Below, in pieces: positions 52,818 through 64,000 of a DNA stretch of 64,000 nt. Each line of letters begins with the position of its first letter. Position 1 is the stretch's first letter. The notes under the pieces were generated by a model. It searched no databases, was not told the DNA's origin, and was given only the letters and a program-made list of their open reading frames with translations. The position numbers and the translations under genes are program-made. This DNA is from Micrococcus endophyticus (GTDB lineage Bacteria > Actinomycetota > Actinomycetes > Actinomycetales > Micrococcaceae): positions 558,001 through 622,000 of the forward strand of contig NZ_JACHMW010000001.1 in NCBI RefSeq assembly GCF_014205115.1, written 5' to 3'.

Positions 52818-53533
52818 CCGAGCCCCGCGGACCCGAGAGCCCCGCCCCGGACGTCGCCGGAGCGCTGCCGTCCCGGGCCCGCGTGGACGAGCAGGGCCGC
52901 CTGGACGCGCTGGCGAGCGTGGGCGGCTGGCGCGGCATCGTCGAGGCCTCCCTGCCCACACTCGTGTTCATGGCCGCCTACGTCGTCAGCCAGCAGGTCT
53001 GGCCCTCGGGCGTCGCGGCGGTCGCGGTGGCGCTCGTGCTCGGCGTCGTGCGCCTGGTCCAGCGGCAGTCGCCGGTGCAGGTGCTGGCCGGCCTGGCCGT
53101 CGTCGTGCTCTCCGTGGTGGTGGCCCTGACCACCGGGCAGGCCCGCGACTACTACCTGTGGGGCTTCGTGACGAACGCCGCCTACGGGCTGGCCTTCGCG
53201 CTCTCCGTGGCCGTCGGCTGGCCCGCCGCGGGCCTCGTGCTGGGGCTCGTCCGCGGCGAGGGCATGCACTGGCGCCGGAGCCCGCGCCGGCGCCGCGCCT
53301 ACGCGACGGCCACGTGGATCCTCGTAGCGGTCTTCGCGCTGCGCCTGGCCGTGCAGGTGCCGCTCTACCTCGCGGACGCGGTCACCGCCCTGGGCGTGGC
53401 CCGGCTGGTGATGGGCCTGCCGCTCTACGCCCTCGGGCTCTGGCTCGCCTGGTCGGTGAGCGCGCCGGCGCCGGGAGAGGACGACGGCCTGCGCCCGGCG
53501 GCGGAGGACGAGCCGGCCCCCGGGCGGGCCTGA
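52814..53533 (+). CDS. DUF3159 membrane protein
   Basis: The 239-residue protein has a polar N-terminus with GGWRGIVEASLPTLVFMAAYVV and six probable membrane helices, followed by an acidic C-terminal tail. DUF3159 (Rv2693c in M. tuberculosis) is a conserved actinobacterial family with no known function. The GTG at 52814 overlaps the stop of the OB-fold gene and is preceded by GAGAGGAGAG. Its last 109 bp overlap the convergent trkA gene at 53425–54198, an unusually long overlap; the C-terminal tail in this region (GEDDGLRPAAEDEPAPG) is low complexity. Confidence 0.88.
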   Translation: MTEPRGPESPAPDVAGALPSRARVDEQGRLDALASVGGWRGIVEASLPTLVFMAAYVVSQQVWPSGVAAVAVALVLGVVRLVQRQSPVQVLAGLAVVVLSVVVALTTGQARDYYLWGFVTNAAYGLAFALSVAVGWPAAGLVLGLVRGEGMHWRRSPRRRRAYATATWILVAVFALRLAVQVPLYLADAVTALGVARLVMGLPLYALGLWLAWSVSAPAPGEDDGLRPAAEDEPAPGRA

Positions 53534-54198
53534 GCGCGGTCCTCGCCGACCAACAGGCGGCGCAGGGCCGTCTCGGCCGCGGCCGCGGCCAGGAAGAACA
53601 GCTCGTCCCCGGCCTCGAGCACCTCGTCCGCCGTGGCGTGGCGTGGCGCGCCGTCGCGGACGACGGCCACGAGCGGGGCGTCCTGCGGCCACGAGACGGT
53701 GCCCACGCGGCGCCCGGCCAGCCAGTGCTCCGCCGGCACGCGGAACTCCGAGAGCGCCGTGCCGCCGGCCTCGAGCCTCAGCAGCCGCACGAGGTCGCCG
53801 GTCTCCACGGCCTCCTCGACGAGCGCCGTCATGATCGACGGCGTGGACACCGCGACGTCCACGCCCCAGGACTCGTCGAAGAGCCAGTCGTTGAGCGGGT
53901 TGTTCACGCGGGCCACGGTGCGGCCCACCCCGAACTCGGATCGGGCCAGCAGCGAGCACACGAGGTTGGCGCGGTCGTCGCCGGTGGCGGCCACGAGCAC
54001 GTCCGCCTCCATGGCGCCGCACCGCTCGAGGAGCGCGAGGTCGCACGCGTCCCCGAGCACGAGCTTCGCCCCGCCCACGTCCGCCTTGCGCGCGGCATCC
54101 GGGCGGATCTCGAAGACGACCACCTCGTGGCCGTGCGCGTGCAGCTCCCGGGCCACGGAGGCGCCCACGGCGCCGGCCCCGGCGATGACGGCCCTCAT
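53425..54198 (-). CDS. TrkA-like K+ uptake regulatory protein, second copy
   Basis: The 257-residue cytosolic protein has an N-terminal RCK/Rossmann domain starting MRAVIAGAGAVGASVARELHAHGHEVVVFE, with GDACDLALLERCG and ATGDDRANLVCSLLA, and a C-terminal RCK-C domain (EFRVPAEHWLAGRRVGTVSWP). It binds nucleotide and gates a potassium transporter. It corresponds to CeoC/TrkB of mycobacteria. Its ATG at 54198 overlaps the stop of the first trkA gene (ATGA). The last ~36 residues (Pro/Ala/Ser-rich) are encoded in the 109-bp overlap with DUF3159 and are probably not structured. Confidence 0.9.
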   Translation of the reverse strand: MRAVIAGAGAVGASVARELHAHGHEVVVFEIRPDAARKADVGGAKLVLGDACDLALLERCGAMEADVLVAATGDDRANLVCSLLARSEFGVGRTVARVNNPLNDWLFDESWGVDVAVSTPSIMTALVEEAVETGDLVRLLRLEAGGTALSEFRVPAEHWLAGRRVGTVSWPQDAPLVAVVRDGAPRHATADEVLEAGDELFFLAAAAAETALRRLLVGEDRAQARPGAGSSSAAGRRPSSSPGAGALTDQASQSPRA

Positions 54199-54902
54199 GC
54201 CCGTCCCTCCTCGTCCTCGTCCTCGGCGTCCCGGTCCGGTCGGACGGCCTCGCCCTGCAGGGCGGCCTCCACCTGGTCCCGGCGGTCCACGGGGTACACG
54301 GCGTGCAGCAGGTCGCCCTCCTGGAGCCGGTCGCCCGGCTGGGGGAGCAGCCCCTCGCCGCGCCGCGTGAGATACGCGATGCGCAGCCCGGCCCCGGACT
54401 CGACGTCCGTGAGGCGCCGGCCCCACCACGAGGGGTGGGGGACGAGCCCGGTGACGAGCAGCCGTCCCGAGGCGTCCCGGCGCTCGACGTCGGCGGTGCC
54501 GGCCGGCAGCAGGCGGTGCAGCACCTGGTCCGCCGTCCACTGGACGGAGGCGACCGTGGGGATCCCCAGGCGCTGGTACACCTTCGCCTGGTCGGCGTCG
54601 TAGATGCGGGCCACCACGTGCTCCACGTGGAAGGTCTCCCGGGCCACGCGCGCGGCGATGATGTTGGTGTTGTCCTCCGCCGTCACGGCCGCCAGGCCCT
54701 GGGCGCGGTCCACGCCCGCGGCCAGCAGGGCCGCGCGGTCGAAGCCGACGCCGGCCACGAGCTCGCCGGAGAAGCCGGGGACGAGCCCGTCCACGGTGCG
54801 CGGGTCGCGGTCCACAAGCGCCACGGAGTGCCCGGCCGCGTCGAGCGCGCAGGCCAGGCGGGTGCCCACCCGGCCGCCGCCGACGATCACGTAATGGGCC
54901 AT
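54195..54902 (-). CDS. trkA: TrkA-like K+ uptake regulatory protein, first copy
   Basis: The 235-residue protein has the Rossmann start MAHYVIVGGGRVGTRLACALDAAGHSVALVDRD, TAEDNTNIIAARVARETFHVEHVVARIYD and a C-terminal RCK-C domain with a charged tail. It corresponds to CeoB/TrkA of mycobacteria and should pair with the second TrkA-like protein encoded just downstream. CAGGAG precedes the ATG at 54902. No TrkH/TrkG membrane subunit is in the window; the divergent APC permease is the only transporter nearby and is a candidate partner. Confidence 0.92.
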   Translation of the reverse strand: MAHYVIVGGGRVGTRLACALDAAGHSVALVDRDPRTVDGLVPGFSGELVAGVGFDRAALLAAGVDRAQGLAAVTAEDNTNIIAARVARETFHVEHVVARIYDADQAKVYQRLGIPTVASVQWTADQVLHRLLPAGTADVERRDASGRLLVTGLVPHPSWWGRRLTDVESGAGLRIAYLTRRGEGLLPQPGDRLQEGDLLHAVYPVDRRDQVEAALQGEAVRPDRDAEDEDEEGRA

Positions 54903-55036
54903 GCCCGCTCCTGCCTCTCGTGCCGAATGCCGCGCGTCGGGGAGCCGGCGCGCGGGCACCATCCTCGCACCCGGCGGCCCCGCCGGGGAGCATCCCGCCC
55001 CGTGGGACGGGAGGCCGGGCGGGGCCCGGCGCGGAG

Positions 55037-55042
55037 TACCGT
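55037..55042 (+). promoter_or_regulatory. -10 element of the APC permease gene (leaderless)
   Basis: TACCGT ends 6 bp before the GTG start at 55049. The stretch GCGGAGTAC before it resembles those before the parE and dxs -10 elements. Confidence 0.45.
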
Positions 55043-55048
55043 GGTCCG

Positions 55049-57022
55049 GTGGCCACGCTGTCCTCCCTCCTGCGCCGCGGCCTGCTCGGCCGCCCCGTGG
55101 CGTCGCACGACGTCGCCGAGCCCCGGATGAGCCGGTGGCAGGCCCTGCCGGTGACGTCCTCGAACGCCCTGTCCTCGCTGGCCTACGCGCCGGACGAGAT
55201 CGTGCTCACCCTCGTGGCGGCGGGCACCGCGGCGCTCGCGCTCGGCCCGCTGGTGGGCTGGGGCGTCGTCGTGGTCATGCTGCTGATCGTGGCGTCCTTC
55301 CGGGCCGCCGTGGCGGCGGTGCCGCAGGGGGGCATCTACCAGATGGCCCGCACCAAGCTGGGCCCCCGCGCCGGCGTGGTGGCCTCGGCCGCCCTGCTGC
55401 TGGACTTCGTCTTCACGGCGGCCGTGTCCGTGGCCGCCTTCGCCCACTTCGCCGCTGCGCTGCTGCCGGGCCTGGGCCTGGAGAGCCGCGTGCTGGTGGC
55501 CTGCGCGGCCCTCGTGGGCGTGCTGCTGGCCTCGCTGCGCAGCGCGCGGCTCTCCCGCTGGGCCCTGCCCGTGCTGGTGAGCGCCTTCGTGGCGCTGACG
55601 GCGCTGCTCGTGGCGGCCGGCCTGTGGCAGGAGGGCCAGGGCCTGCTGGGCCGGGCGGCCACGTCCGGCTGGACCCAGGAGGGCGCCGGGATCGGCGGCA
55701 CGGTGGGCGCGGTCGCGACGGCGCTGCTCGCCCTGCGCGCGTTCAGCGCCGGCTCGGTGCTGCTCACCGGCGTCGAGGTGCCGGTCTCCAGCAGCTCCGC
55801 CATGGCCCGCCCCGCCGTGGCCACCGTGCGCTGGGTGCTCGCCGTCATGGCCCTGACCCTGGGCGCGCTGACGCTCGGCGTCATGCACCTGGCCCAGCGC
55901 ACCGGCGTCGTCGTCGCCCTGGACCCCGCCCGCCTGCGCGACGCGGCCGGCCGGCCGGTCGCCGAGGCCGACACTCCGGCGCCCGTCATCGCCCAGCTCG
56001 CGGACACCGTCTTCGGCCCGGGCAGCGTGCTGTCCCTGGCGACGATCGCGGCGACCGCCCTGCTGCTGCTCTTCGCCGCCCGCTCCGCGTTCCGCTCGTT
56101 CCCCGCCCTGGCCTCCCGGCTCGCGGAGGACGGCTACCTGCCGCGCCAGCTGCGCGTGCGCGGCGACCGGCTCGTGCACACGTGGGGCGTGCTCGCCCTC
56201 GGGGCGGCCGCCCTCGCGCTGGTGCTGCTGTTCCGCGCCCAGACCGCGCTGCTCGTGCAGCTCTACGTGATCGGCGTGCTGCTGGCCTTCACCCTGGCGC
56301 AGGCCGGGATGCTGCGCCTGTGGCGCCGCCGCCTGGCCCAGACCCCCGGCGCCCGGGCGCGGGCGGCCGTGCGCCTGCGGCTGACGATCACGGCCGTCGC
56401 GTGGGTGGTGACGGCGCTGGCCGGCGTGGTGGTGCTGGTCACCCGGTTCGCGCAGGGGGCGTGGGTGGCGCTGCTGGCGATCGTGCTCGGCTCCCTCGTG
56501 ATGGGCCGCATCCACCGGCACTACGAGGACGTGGGCCGCGAGCTCGCCCCCGACCCCGAGGACGACGCGCGGGCCCTGCCCTCCCGGGTGCACGTGGTGG
56601 TCGTGGTCAGCACCCTCAACCGGCCCGCGCTGCGGGCCCTCGCCTACGCCCGAGCCACGCGGCCCTCCTCGCTCGAGGCCGTGGTGGTCGACGCCGACCG
56701 GGCCGTCACCGAGGACGTGATCGACGCGTGGTCCCGCGCCGGGCTCCCGGTGCCCCTGACCGTCGTCGCCGCGCCCTACCGCGACACGGTGGTCCCGCTC
56801 GTGCGGCACCTGCGCGAGCGGCGCCGCCGCTCGCCGCGCGACCTGACCATGGTCTTCATCCCCGAGTACGTGGTGCGTCCCGGCTGGCGCACCCTGATGC
56901 ACAACCGGACCGCCACCCGGCAGAAGCGGCGCCTGCAGCGCGAGGCCGGCGTGATGATCGGCTCGGTCCCGTGGCAGATCCACGAGGGCCAGGGGGACGG
57001 CGATCGGTCCACGACGGTGTGA
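55049..57022 (+). CDS. APC-family permease, probable K+ transporter (KimA-like)
   Basis: The 657-residue protein has about twelve membrane helices in residues 30–470, with the APC-type first helix LPVTSSNALSSLAYAPDEIVLTL, then a ~185-residue cytosolic domain (RVHVVVVVSTLNRPALRALAYA, EAVVVDADRAVTEDVIDAWSRAG) that resembles a universal-stress-protein fold. This layout is that of KimA, the high-affinity potassium importer of Bacillus, rather than of plain amino-acid permeases. The adjacent divergent trkA pair supports a potassium role. The same order (permease next to two trkA genes) exists at Rv2690c–Rv2692. The GTG start is supported by the -10 element 6 bp upstream. Substrate is inferred, not proven. 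Confidence 0.88.
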   Translation: MATLSSLLRRGLLGRPVASHDVAEPRMSRWQALPVTSSNALSSLAYAPDEIVLTLVAAGTAALALGPLVGWGVVVVMLLIVASFRAAVAAVPQGGIYQMARTKLGPRAGVVASAALLLDFVFTAAVSVAAFAHFAAALLPGLGLESRVLVACAALVGVLLASLRSARLSRWALPVLVSAFVALTALLVAAGLWQEGQGLLGRAATSGWTQEGAGIGGTVGAVATALLALRAFSAGSVLLTGVEVPVSSSSAMARPAVATVRWVLAVMALTLGALTLGVMHLAQRTGVVVALDPARLRDAAGRPVAEADTPAPVIAQLADTVFGPGSVLSLATIAATALLLLFAARSAFRSFPALASRLAEDGYLPRQLRVRGDRLVHTWGVLALGAAALALVLLFRAQTALLVQLYVIGVLLAFTLAQAGMLRLWRRRLAQTPGARARAAVRLRLTITAVAWVVTALAGVVVLVTRFAQGAWVALLAIVLGSLVMGRIHRHYEDVGRELAPDPEDDARALPSRVHVVVVVSTLNRPALRALAYARATRPSSLEAVVVDADRAVTEDVIDAWSRAGLPVPLTVVAAPYRDTVVPLVRHLRERRRRSPRDLTMVFIPEYVVRPGWRTLMHNRTATRQKRRLQREAGVMIGSVPWQIHEGQGDGDRSTTV

Positions 57023-57164
57023 TCTTCAAGTGATCCAGCTGTGAGACGCGCCGACATCCGAGGCGACACGAGGGCACCTCGTCTGGGAGGATGGGGGAGA
57101 GGATCAGACCAGACGACGCGATGGGCAAGACCTGACGCGCGCTGAGATCCGAGAGGAGTCGGAA

Positions 57165-58637
57165 ATGGCAGTCATCGACACATCCACGGGCGTCACGGGC
57201 ATCGGGGGCACGATCGAGGTGGAGGTCGGGGCCATGGCCCACGGCGGCCACTGCGTCGCCCGCCACGAGGGCCGGGTCGTCTTCGTCCGCCACGCCGTCC
57301 CGGGCGAGAAGGTCCGCGTGGCCCTCACCGAGGCCGAGGAGGGCGCCCGCTTCTGGCGCGGGGACGTCGTCGAGGTGCTCCGGCCCTCCGAGTTCCGCCG
57401 CATCCACCAGTGGAAGCTCGCGGACATGCTGCGCGCCCACGCCTCCGGCCGTCCGCCGGTGGGCGGCGCCGAGTTCGGCCACATCGTGGTGCCCCATCAG
57501 CGCCGCCTCAAGGCCCAGGTCTTCCGGGACACCGTGCACCGCATCGCCGGCCTGACGGTCGAGCCCGAGGTCTGCTTCGCCGGCCCCGAGGACGAGCCCA
57601 CGGGCCAGCGCTGGCGCACCCGCAACGCGTTCACCGTCACGCCGCAGGGCCACATCGCCATGCACGCGTACCGCTCCGCCACCCTGCTGCCCGTGCGCAA
57701 CATGCCCCTGGGCGTGCCCGCGCTGGACGCCCTCGCCCTGTGGGACTGGGACTTCACCGGCGCCGCCCGCGTGGACGTCGCGACGCCGGCCTCCGGGTCC
57801 CGGCCGCTCGTGCTCGTCACCCCCACGCCGCAGACCCGCGCGGACGAGGCCAAGCTCGGCCGCCTGCGCACGCGCATCCGCCAGGCCGCCAACGCGTGCG
57901 GCGTGGACGTCTCCACCGGCCTGGCCCTGCCCGGCCCGAAGCGGCACTCCCCGGTCAAGGTGGAGCGCATCACCGGCAAGACCTGGGTCGAGGAGACCGT
58001 GGAGTCCGAGCGCGGCGGCACCAAGCGGTTCCGCGTCACGGGCGACGGCTTCTGGCAGGTCCACCGCCACGCCCCCGCCACCCTCGTGGACGCCGTCCTC
58101 GAGGACGCGCGGATCGAGCCCGGCCAGACCGTCGCGGACCTATACGGCGGCGCCGGCCTGTTCAGCGCCTACCTGGCCGACGCGGTCGGCCCCGAGGGTC
58201 GGGTCTTCTCCGTGGAGGCCGCCGGGCAGGCGTCCAAGGACGCGCGCCGCAACCTGCACGGCCAGCCGCAGGCCACCGTGCTCAACGGCCCCACGGACAA
58301 GGTCCTGGGCAGCTGGCTCAAGTACCCGGAGCGCACGGTCGCCGACGGCGGCCTCGAGGGCGCCTCGCTGGACACCGTCGTGCTGGACCCGCCCCGCGCG
58401 GGCGCCGGCCGCCGGGCGATCGAGCGCCTCCTCGCCCTGGAGCCCGGCCGCATCGTCTACGTCTCGTGCGACCCGGCGTCGTTCGCCCGGGACCTGGCCT
58501 GGCTGCGCGACGGCGGCTACGAGGTCGAGCGCGCCCGCGTGTTCGACCTGTACCCGGACACGCACCACCTCGAGTCGGTGACCGTGCTGGTCCCGGCCAC
58601 TCAGCTCGCCGCGGTCCCGGCCATCGTCGAGATCTGA
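57165..58637 (+). CDS. TRAM-domain RNA (uracil-5)-methyltransferase, TrmA/RlmD family
   Basis: The 490-residue enzyme has an N-terminal TRAM RNA-binding domain (IEVEVGAMAHGGHCVARHEGRVVFVRHAVPGEKVRV), a central domain and a SAM-binding methyltransferase domain with [32 protein letters not shown] and the catalytic Cys in RIVYVSCDPASFARDL. Members methylate uracil-5 in tRNA or 23S rRNA; the exact position cannot be told. I see no N-terminal four-Cys iron–sulfur site as in RlmD. It corresponds to Rv2689c and follows the APC permease as in M. tuberculosis. A GAGAGGAG site precedes the ATG. Confidence 0.93.
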   Translation: MAVIDTSTGVTGIGGTIEVEVGAMAHGGHCVARHEGRVVFVRHAVPGEKVRVALTEAEEGARFWRGDVVEVLRPSEFRRIHQWKLADMLRAHASGRPPVGGAEFGHIVVPHQRRLKAQVFRDTVHRIAGLTVEPEVCFAGPEDEPTGQRWRTRNAFTVTPQGHIAMHAYRSATLLPVRNMPLGVPALDALALWDWDFTGAARVDVATPASGSRPLVLVTPTPQTRADEAKLGRLRTRIRQAANACGVDVSTGLALPGPKRHSPVKVERITGKTWVEETVESERGGTKRFRVTGDGFWQVHRHAPATLVDAVLEDARIEPGQTVADLYGGAGLFSAYLADAVGPEGRVFSVEAAGQASKDARRNLHGQPQATVLNGPTDKVLGSWLKYPERTVADGGLEGASLDTVVLDPPRAGAGRRAIERLLALEPGRIVYVSCDPASFARDLAWLRDGGYEVERARVFDLYPDTHHLESVTVLVPATQLAAVPAIVEI

Positions 58638-58704
58638 CCCGCAGGGCGTGCGGCGGGATGCTCCCCGCCGCGCGCCATGCCGCCGTCACACGCGAGCGGC
58701 GCGG

Positions 58705-58710
58705 TACCCT
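58705..58710 (+). promoter_or_regulatory. Possible -10 element of acnA
   Basis: TACCCT fits TAnnnT and would give acnA a leader of about 125 nt that contains a run of nine C at 58787–58795. Confidence 0.3.
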
Positions 58711-58841
58711 GGGAGGCAGTGCGGCACCTGTGACGCAGACGACGCCCGTCCCGGACGGACCGTCGCCCGCGTAGGACGGGTGACCACCCCCCCCCACTGG
58801 ACGAACGCCCGGAGGAACCGGGCGGGAAGAGGAGTCCTCTC

Positions 58842-61544
<2,703 letters not shown>

Positions 61545-61574
61545 TCCACGGGACACCGCCCGCTCGCGGGCACC

Positions 61575-61624
61575 ACGACGGCGGCCCGTCGTCCTCCACG
61601 CGGAGGGCGGCGGGCCGCCGTCGT
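61575..61624 (+). terminator. Compound hairpin downstream of acnA
   Basis: A perfect 14-bp outer stem (ACGACGGCGGCCCG and complement) encloses an inner CCTCC/GGAGG stem, 30 bp after the acnA stop and about 90 bp before dxs. Confidence 0.6.
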
Positions 61625-61701
61625 CGTCGGGCCCGGGCGGGCGCGGTGCGGGGAGGCGCAGGCCACGTCCGCGCGTCCCGGCTCCGGGGGATGATGCGGA
61701 G

Positions 61702-61707
61702 TACTCT
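61702..61707 (+). promoter_or_regulatory. -10 element of dxs
   Basis: TACTCT ends 9 bp before the dxs ATG, leaving a leader of at most a few bases. It is preceded by GCGGAG, as at the parE and APC-permease promoters. Confidence 0.45.
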
Positions 61708-61716
61708 GGACGGACC

Positions 61717-63732
61717 ATGGAACATCTGCCCCCCACGAGCCCCGGCGCCCCGCTGCTGCCGCAGATCGCCTCCCCGGCCGACCTCGCGGACCTCTCTGAG
61801 GAGCAGCTCATCGCGCTGGCGGCGGAGATCCGCGAGTACCTCATCGCCCACGTCTCGAAGACGGGCGGCCACCTCGGGCCCAACCTGGGCGTCGTCGAGC
61901 TCACGCTCGCCGTGCACCGCGTGTTCGAGTCCCCGAAGGACGCGGTGCTCTTCGACACGGGCCACCAGTCCTACGTCCACAAACTGCTCACCGGGCGGCA
62001 GGACTTCACCACCCTGCGCCAGGAGGGCGGGCTCTCCGGCTACGGGGACCGCGCCGAGTCCGAGCACGACGTGGTGGAGTCCTCCCACGCCTCGAGCTCG
62101 CTGTCCTGGGCGGACGGCATCGCCCGCGCCTGGCACCAGACCGGCCAGGGCGACCGCACGGTGGTGGCCGTAATCGGCGACGGCGCCCTCACCGGCGGCA
62201 TGGCCTGGGAGGCCGTGAACAACATCGCCGCCGGCCGGGACCGCCGCGTGGTGATCGTGGTCAACGACAACGGCCGCTCCTACGCGCCCACCGTGGGCGG
62301 GATCGCCGACCACCTGGACGGGCTGCGCCGCGGGGTGCTGGACAAGGTCCGCACCCACCACCGCTACGAGCAGACCCTGGACTTCCTCAAGCGGCGCCTC
62401 CAGGAGGCCGGGACCGCGGGGGAAATGGTCTACCGCCCGCTGCACGCGGCGAAGAAGGGCCTCAAGGACCTGTGGGCCCCGCAGGGCCTCTTTGAGGACC
62501 TGGGCATGAAGTACATCGGACCCGTGGACGGCCACGACCTCGGCGAGCTCGAGGAGGCGCTGGAGGACGCGAATGCCTACGGCGGCCCGGTGATCGTGCA
62601 CGCGCTCACCGAGAAGGGCCACGGCTACGCCCCGGCCCGCGCCCACGAGGACGACCAGTTCCACGCCATCGGCGTGATCGACCCGTCCACGGGCGAGCCC
62701 GTCACCTCCTCCACGGCCCAGTCCTGGACCTCCGTGTTCGGCGAGGAGATGCTCGCCATCGCGGACGAGCGCCCGGACGTCGTCGCGATCACCGCCGCCA
62801 TGCGCAACCCCGTGGGCCTGGCGCCCATGGCCCTGGCGCACCCGGACCGCGTGTTCGACGTGGGCATCGCCGAGCAGCACGCCGTGGCCTCCGCCGCCGG
62901 AATGGCCTTCGGCGGGCTGCACCCGGTGGTGGCCGTCTACGCCACGTTCCTCAACCGCGCCTACGACCAGGTGCTCATGGACGTGGGCCTGCACCGCGCC
63001 GGCGTCACCTTCGTCCTGGACCGCGCCGGCGTGACCGGCCCGGACGGGCCCAGCCACCACGGCATGTGGGACCTGGCGCTGCTGCAGTCCGTGCCCGGGC
63101 TGCGGATCGCCGCCCCGCGCGACGCCGAGACGCTGCGCGAGGAGCTGCGCGAGGCCGTGGTCGTGGAGGACGCCCCCACCGTGGTGCGCTTCGCCAAGGG
63201 CTCCGTGGGCGAGCCGGTGCGCGCGATCGAGCGGCTCGCCGACGGCACGGACGTCCTGGCCCGCCGCGGCGAGGCCGGGGCCCGCGACGGCGCCGAGCGG
63301 GACGTGCTGATCGTGGCCGTGGGCGCGCTGGCCGAGCTGGGCCTGGACGTGGCCGAGCGGCTCGAGCGGCACGGGATCTCCTCCACCGTGGTCGACCCGC
63401 GCTGGGTGCTGCCCGTGGCCGAGTCCGTCATCGAGGCGGCCGCCCGCCACCGGATCGTCGTGTGCCTCGAGGACGGGGTGCGGGCCGGCGGCGTCGGCTC
63501 GCGGATCCGCCAGGAGATGCGCGCCGCCGGCGTGGACACCGCCCTCAACGAGGTCGGCCTGCCCGTCGAGTTCCTCGCCCACGGCAGCCGGGAGCAGGTC
63601 CTCGCCCGCGTCGGCCTCACCGCCCAGCGCGTCACCCAGGACACGGTCGCCCAGGTCCTGGGCGCCAAGGTCCCCTACGCCCGCCCCGTCCCGCAGGACG
63701 AGGCCGCCCGCCACCCGCAGGAGCACGCATGA
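61717..63732 (+). CDS. dxs: 1-deoxy-D-xylulose-5-phosphate synthase
   Basis: The 671-residue thiamine-diphosphate enzyme joins pyruvate and glyceraldehyde-3-phosphate, the entry step of the MEP isoprenoid pathway, which feeds menaquinone and carotenoids. The domains are visible in order: [16 protein letters not shown] and [14 protein letters not shown], the ThDP-binding [16 protein letters not shown], the transketolase domain with [35 protein letters not shown] and the C-terminal domain with [11 protein letters not shown]. The start at 61717 is chosen by the -10 element upstream and the conserved N-terminus. The stop overlaps the start of the next gene (ATGA). Confidence 0.97.
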   Translation: MEHLPPTSPGAPLLPQIASPADLADLSEEQLIALAAEIREYLIAHVSKTGGHLGPNLGVVELTLAVHRVFESPKDAVLFDTGHQSYVHKLLTGRQDFTTLRQEGGLSGYGDRAESEHDVVESSHASSSLSWADGIARAWHQTGQGDRTVVAVIGDGALTGGMAWEAVNNIAAGRDRRVVIVVNDNGRSYAPTVGGIADHLDGLRRGVLDKVRTHHRYEQTLDFLKRRLQEAGTAGEMVYRPLHAAKKGLKDLWAPQGLFEDLGMKYIGPVDGHDLGELEEALEDANAYGGPVIVHALTEKGHGYAPARAHEDDQFHAIGVIDPSTGEPVTSSTAQSWTSVFGEEMLAIADERPDVVAITAAMRNPVGLAPMALAHPDRVFDVGIAEQHAVASAAGMAFGGLHPVVAVYATFLNRAYDQVLMDVGLHRAGVTFVLDRAGVTGPDGPSHHGMWDLALLQSVPGLRIAAPRDAETLREELREAVVVEDAPTVVRFAKGSVGEPVRAIERLADGTDVLARRGEAGARDGAERDVLIVAVGALAELGLDVAERLERHGISSTVVDPRWVLPVAESVIEAAARHRIVVCLEDGVRAGGVGSRIRQEMRAAGVDTALNEVGLPVEFLAHGSREQVLARVGLTAQRVTQDTVAQVLGAKVPYARPVPQDEAARHPQEHA

Positions 63733-64000
63733 GCATCGTGAGGCTGTACCGCGAGACCACGAACGAGGACGGCTCCCGGCTGTTCGAGTACCGGGAGGCG
63801 TGGGCCGATGTCGAGGGGGGCGAGTTCGTCGTCCACCACGGCCGCGTCGGCCACCCCGGCACCGTGGGGGAGCAGCCTCTCGCGGACGAGGCCGAGGGCG
63901 AGGAGCTGCTCGCCGCGTTCCTCGCCCAGGGCGCCGAGGAGGGCTTCGCCGAGGCGGACCCCGCCGGCTTCGCGCTCCTGCCCGTCGCCTACCGCCTGCG
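63729..64000 (+). CDS. WGR-like domain protein, 3' part outside window
   Basis: Only the first ~90 residues are visible. The sequence [19 protein letters not shown], then [17 protein letters not shown], resembles a WGR-type domain in which the W-G-R core is replaced by HHGRVG. WGR domains occur in some DNA-repair and poly-ADP-ribosylation-related proteins and in stand-alone bacterial proteins of unknown function. Its ATG overlaps the dxs stop (ATGA), so translation is coupled to dxs. No isoprenoid-related function is evident. The gene is cut by the right edge, so further domains cannot be excluded. Confidence 0.7.
   Translation, partial: MSIVRLYRETTNEDGSRLFEYREAWADVEGGEFVVHHGRVGHPGTVGEQPLADEAEGEELLAAFLAQGAEEGFAEADPAGFALLPVAYRL

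Noticed and set aside
57068-57082. ACGAGG/CCTCGT hairpin as terminator of the APC permease gene
   Set aside because: Only a 6-bp stem without a T-tract, too weak to support.

Overview
The window reads as about 64 kb of chromosome from a very high-GC actinobacterium of the Micrococcaceae, most likely Micrococcus. The strongest pointers are the three-gene oleA–oleBC–oleD long-chain olefin cluster, whose OleB-OleC fusion is the arrangement described for Micrococcus luteus, the fused cydDC gene, an actinobacterial sigma factor with a Lys/Ala-rich N-terminus, glnE next to a second glutamine synthetase, and many actinobacteria-specific DUF families (DUF3093, DUF3159, DUF3710, DUF4191, DUF4192, DUF4193, DUF5998). 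I saw no rRNA, tRNA, CRISPR array, insertion sequence or prophage. Coding density is high and no gene-free stretch exceeds 300 bp; the largest gaps (about 290, 260 and 230 bp) are divergent promoter regions.

Layout. 0–15 kb: polyphosphate glucokinase (cut by the left edge), methionine aminopeptidase, a SPOR-like protein, panB, then the nitrogen block glnA2–glnE, an LLM flavin oxidoreductase, glnA1, an RDD membrane protein, DUF4191, lipA–lipB and a divergent Ser/Thr-kinase-like membrane protein. 15–25 kb: the 2-oxoacid dehydrogenase genes lpdA–sucB plus a small membrane protein, pepA, and then PAC2–DUF4192–sigA. LipB and LipA make the lipoyl cofactor that the neighbouring SucB carries and LpdA reoxidises. 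25–44 kb: parE and parC, subunits of a second type IIA topoisomerase, flank a small membrane-protein gene bracketed by inverted 33-bp repeat arrays, the ole cluster, a BlaI/M56 regulatory pair and the cytochrome bd genes cydA–cydB–cydDC. 43–50 kb: a GNAT/acyl-CoA-synthetase fusion, DUF5998, a phosphodiesterase and sepH. 50–58 kb: a block whose content and order resemble the Mycobacterium tuberculosis Rv2689c–Rv2699c region: DUF4193, DUF3093, dut, DUF3710, an OB-fold protein, DUF3159, two TrkA proteins, an APC permease and a TRAM-domain RNA methyltransferase. 58–64 kb: aconitase, dxs and a truncated WGR-like gene.

Regulation visible in the sequence. Many genes have a TAnnnT -10 hexamer only 6–9 bp before the start codon, implying leaderless mRNAs. 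A 21-bp BlaI-type palindrome lies between blaI and cydA and suggests that the BlaI/M56 pair controls cytochrome bd. A GGAAT-N18-GTT element, matching the SigR/SigH-type promoter consensus, lies upstream of sigA, and a related N19 element precedes the PAC2 gene. A perfect 16-bp palindrome covers the oleA start. Several GC-rich hairpins act as probable terminators, mostly between convergent genes.
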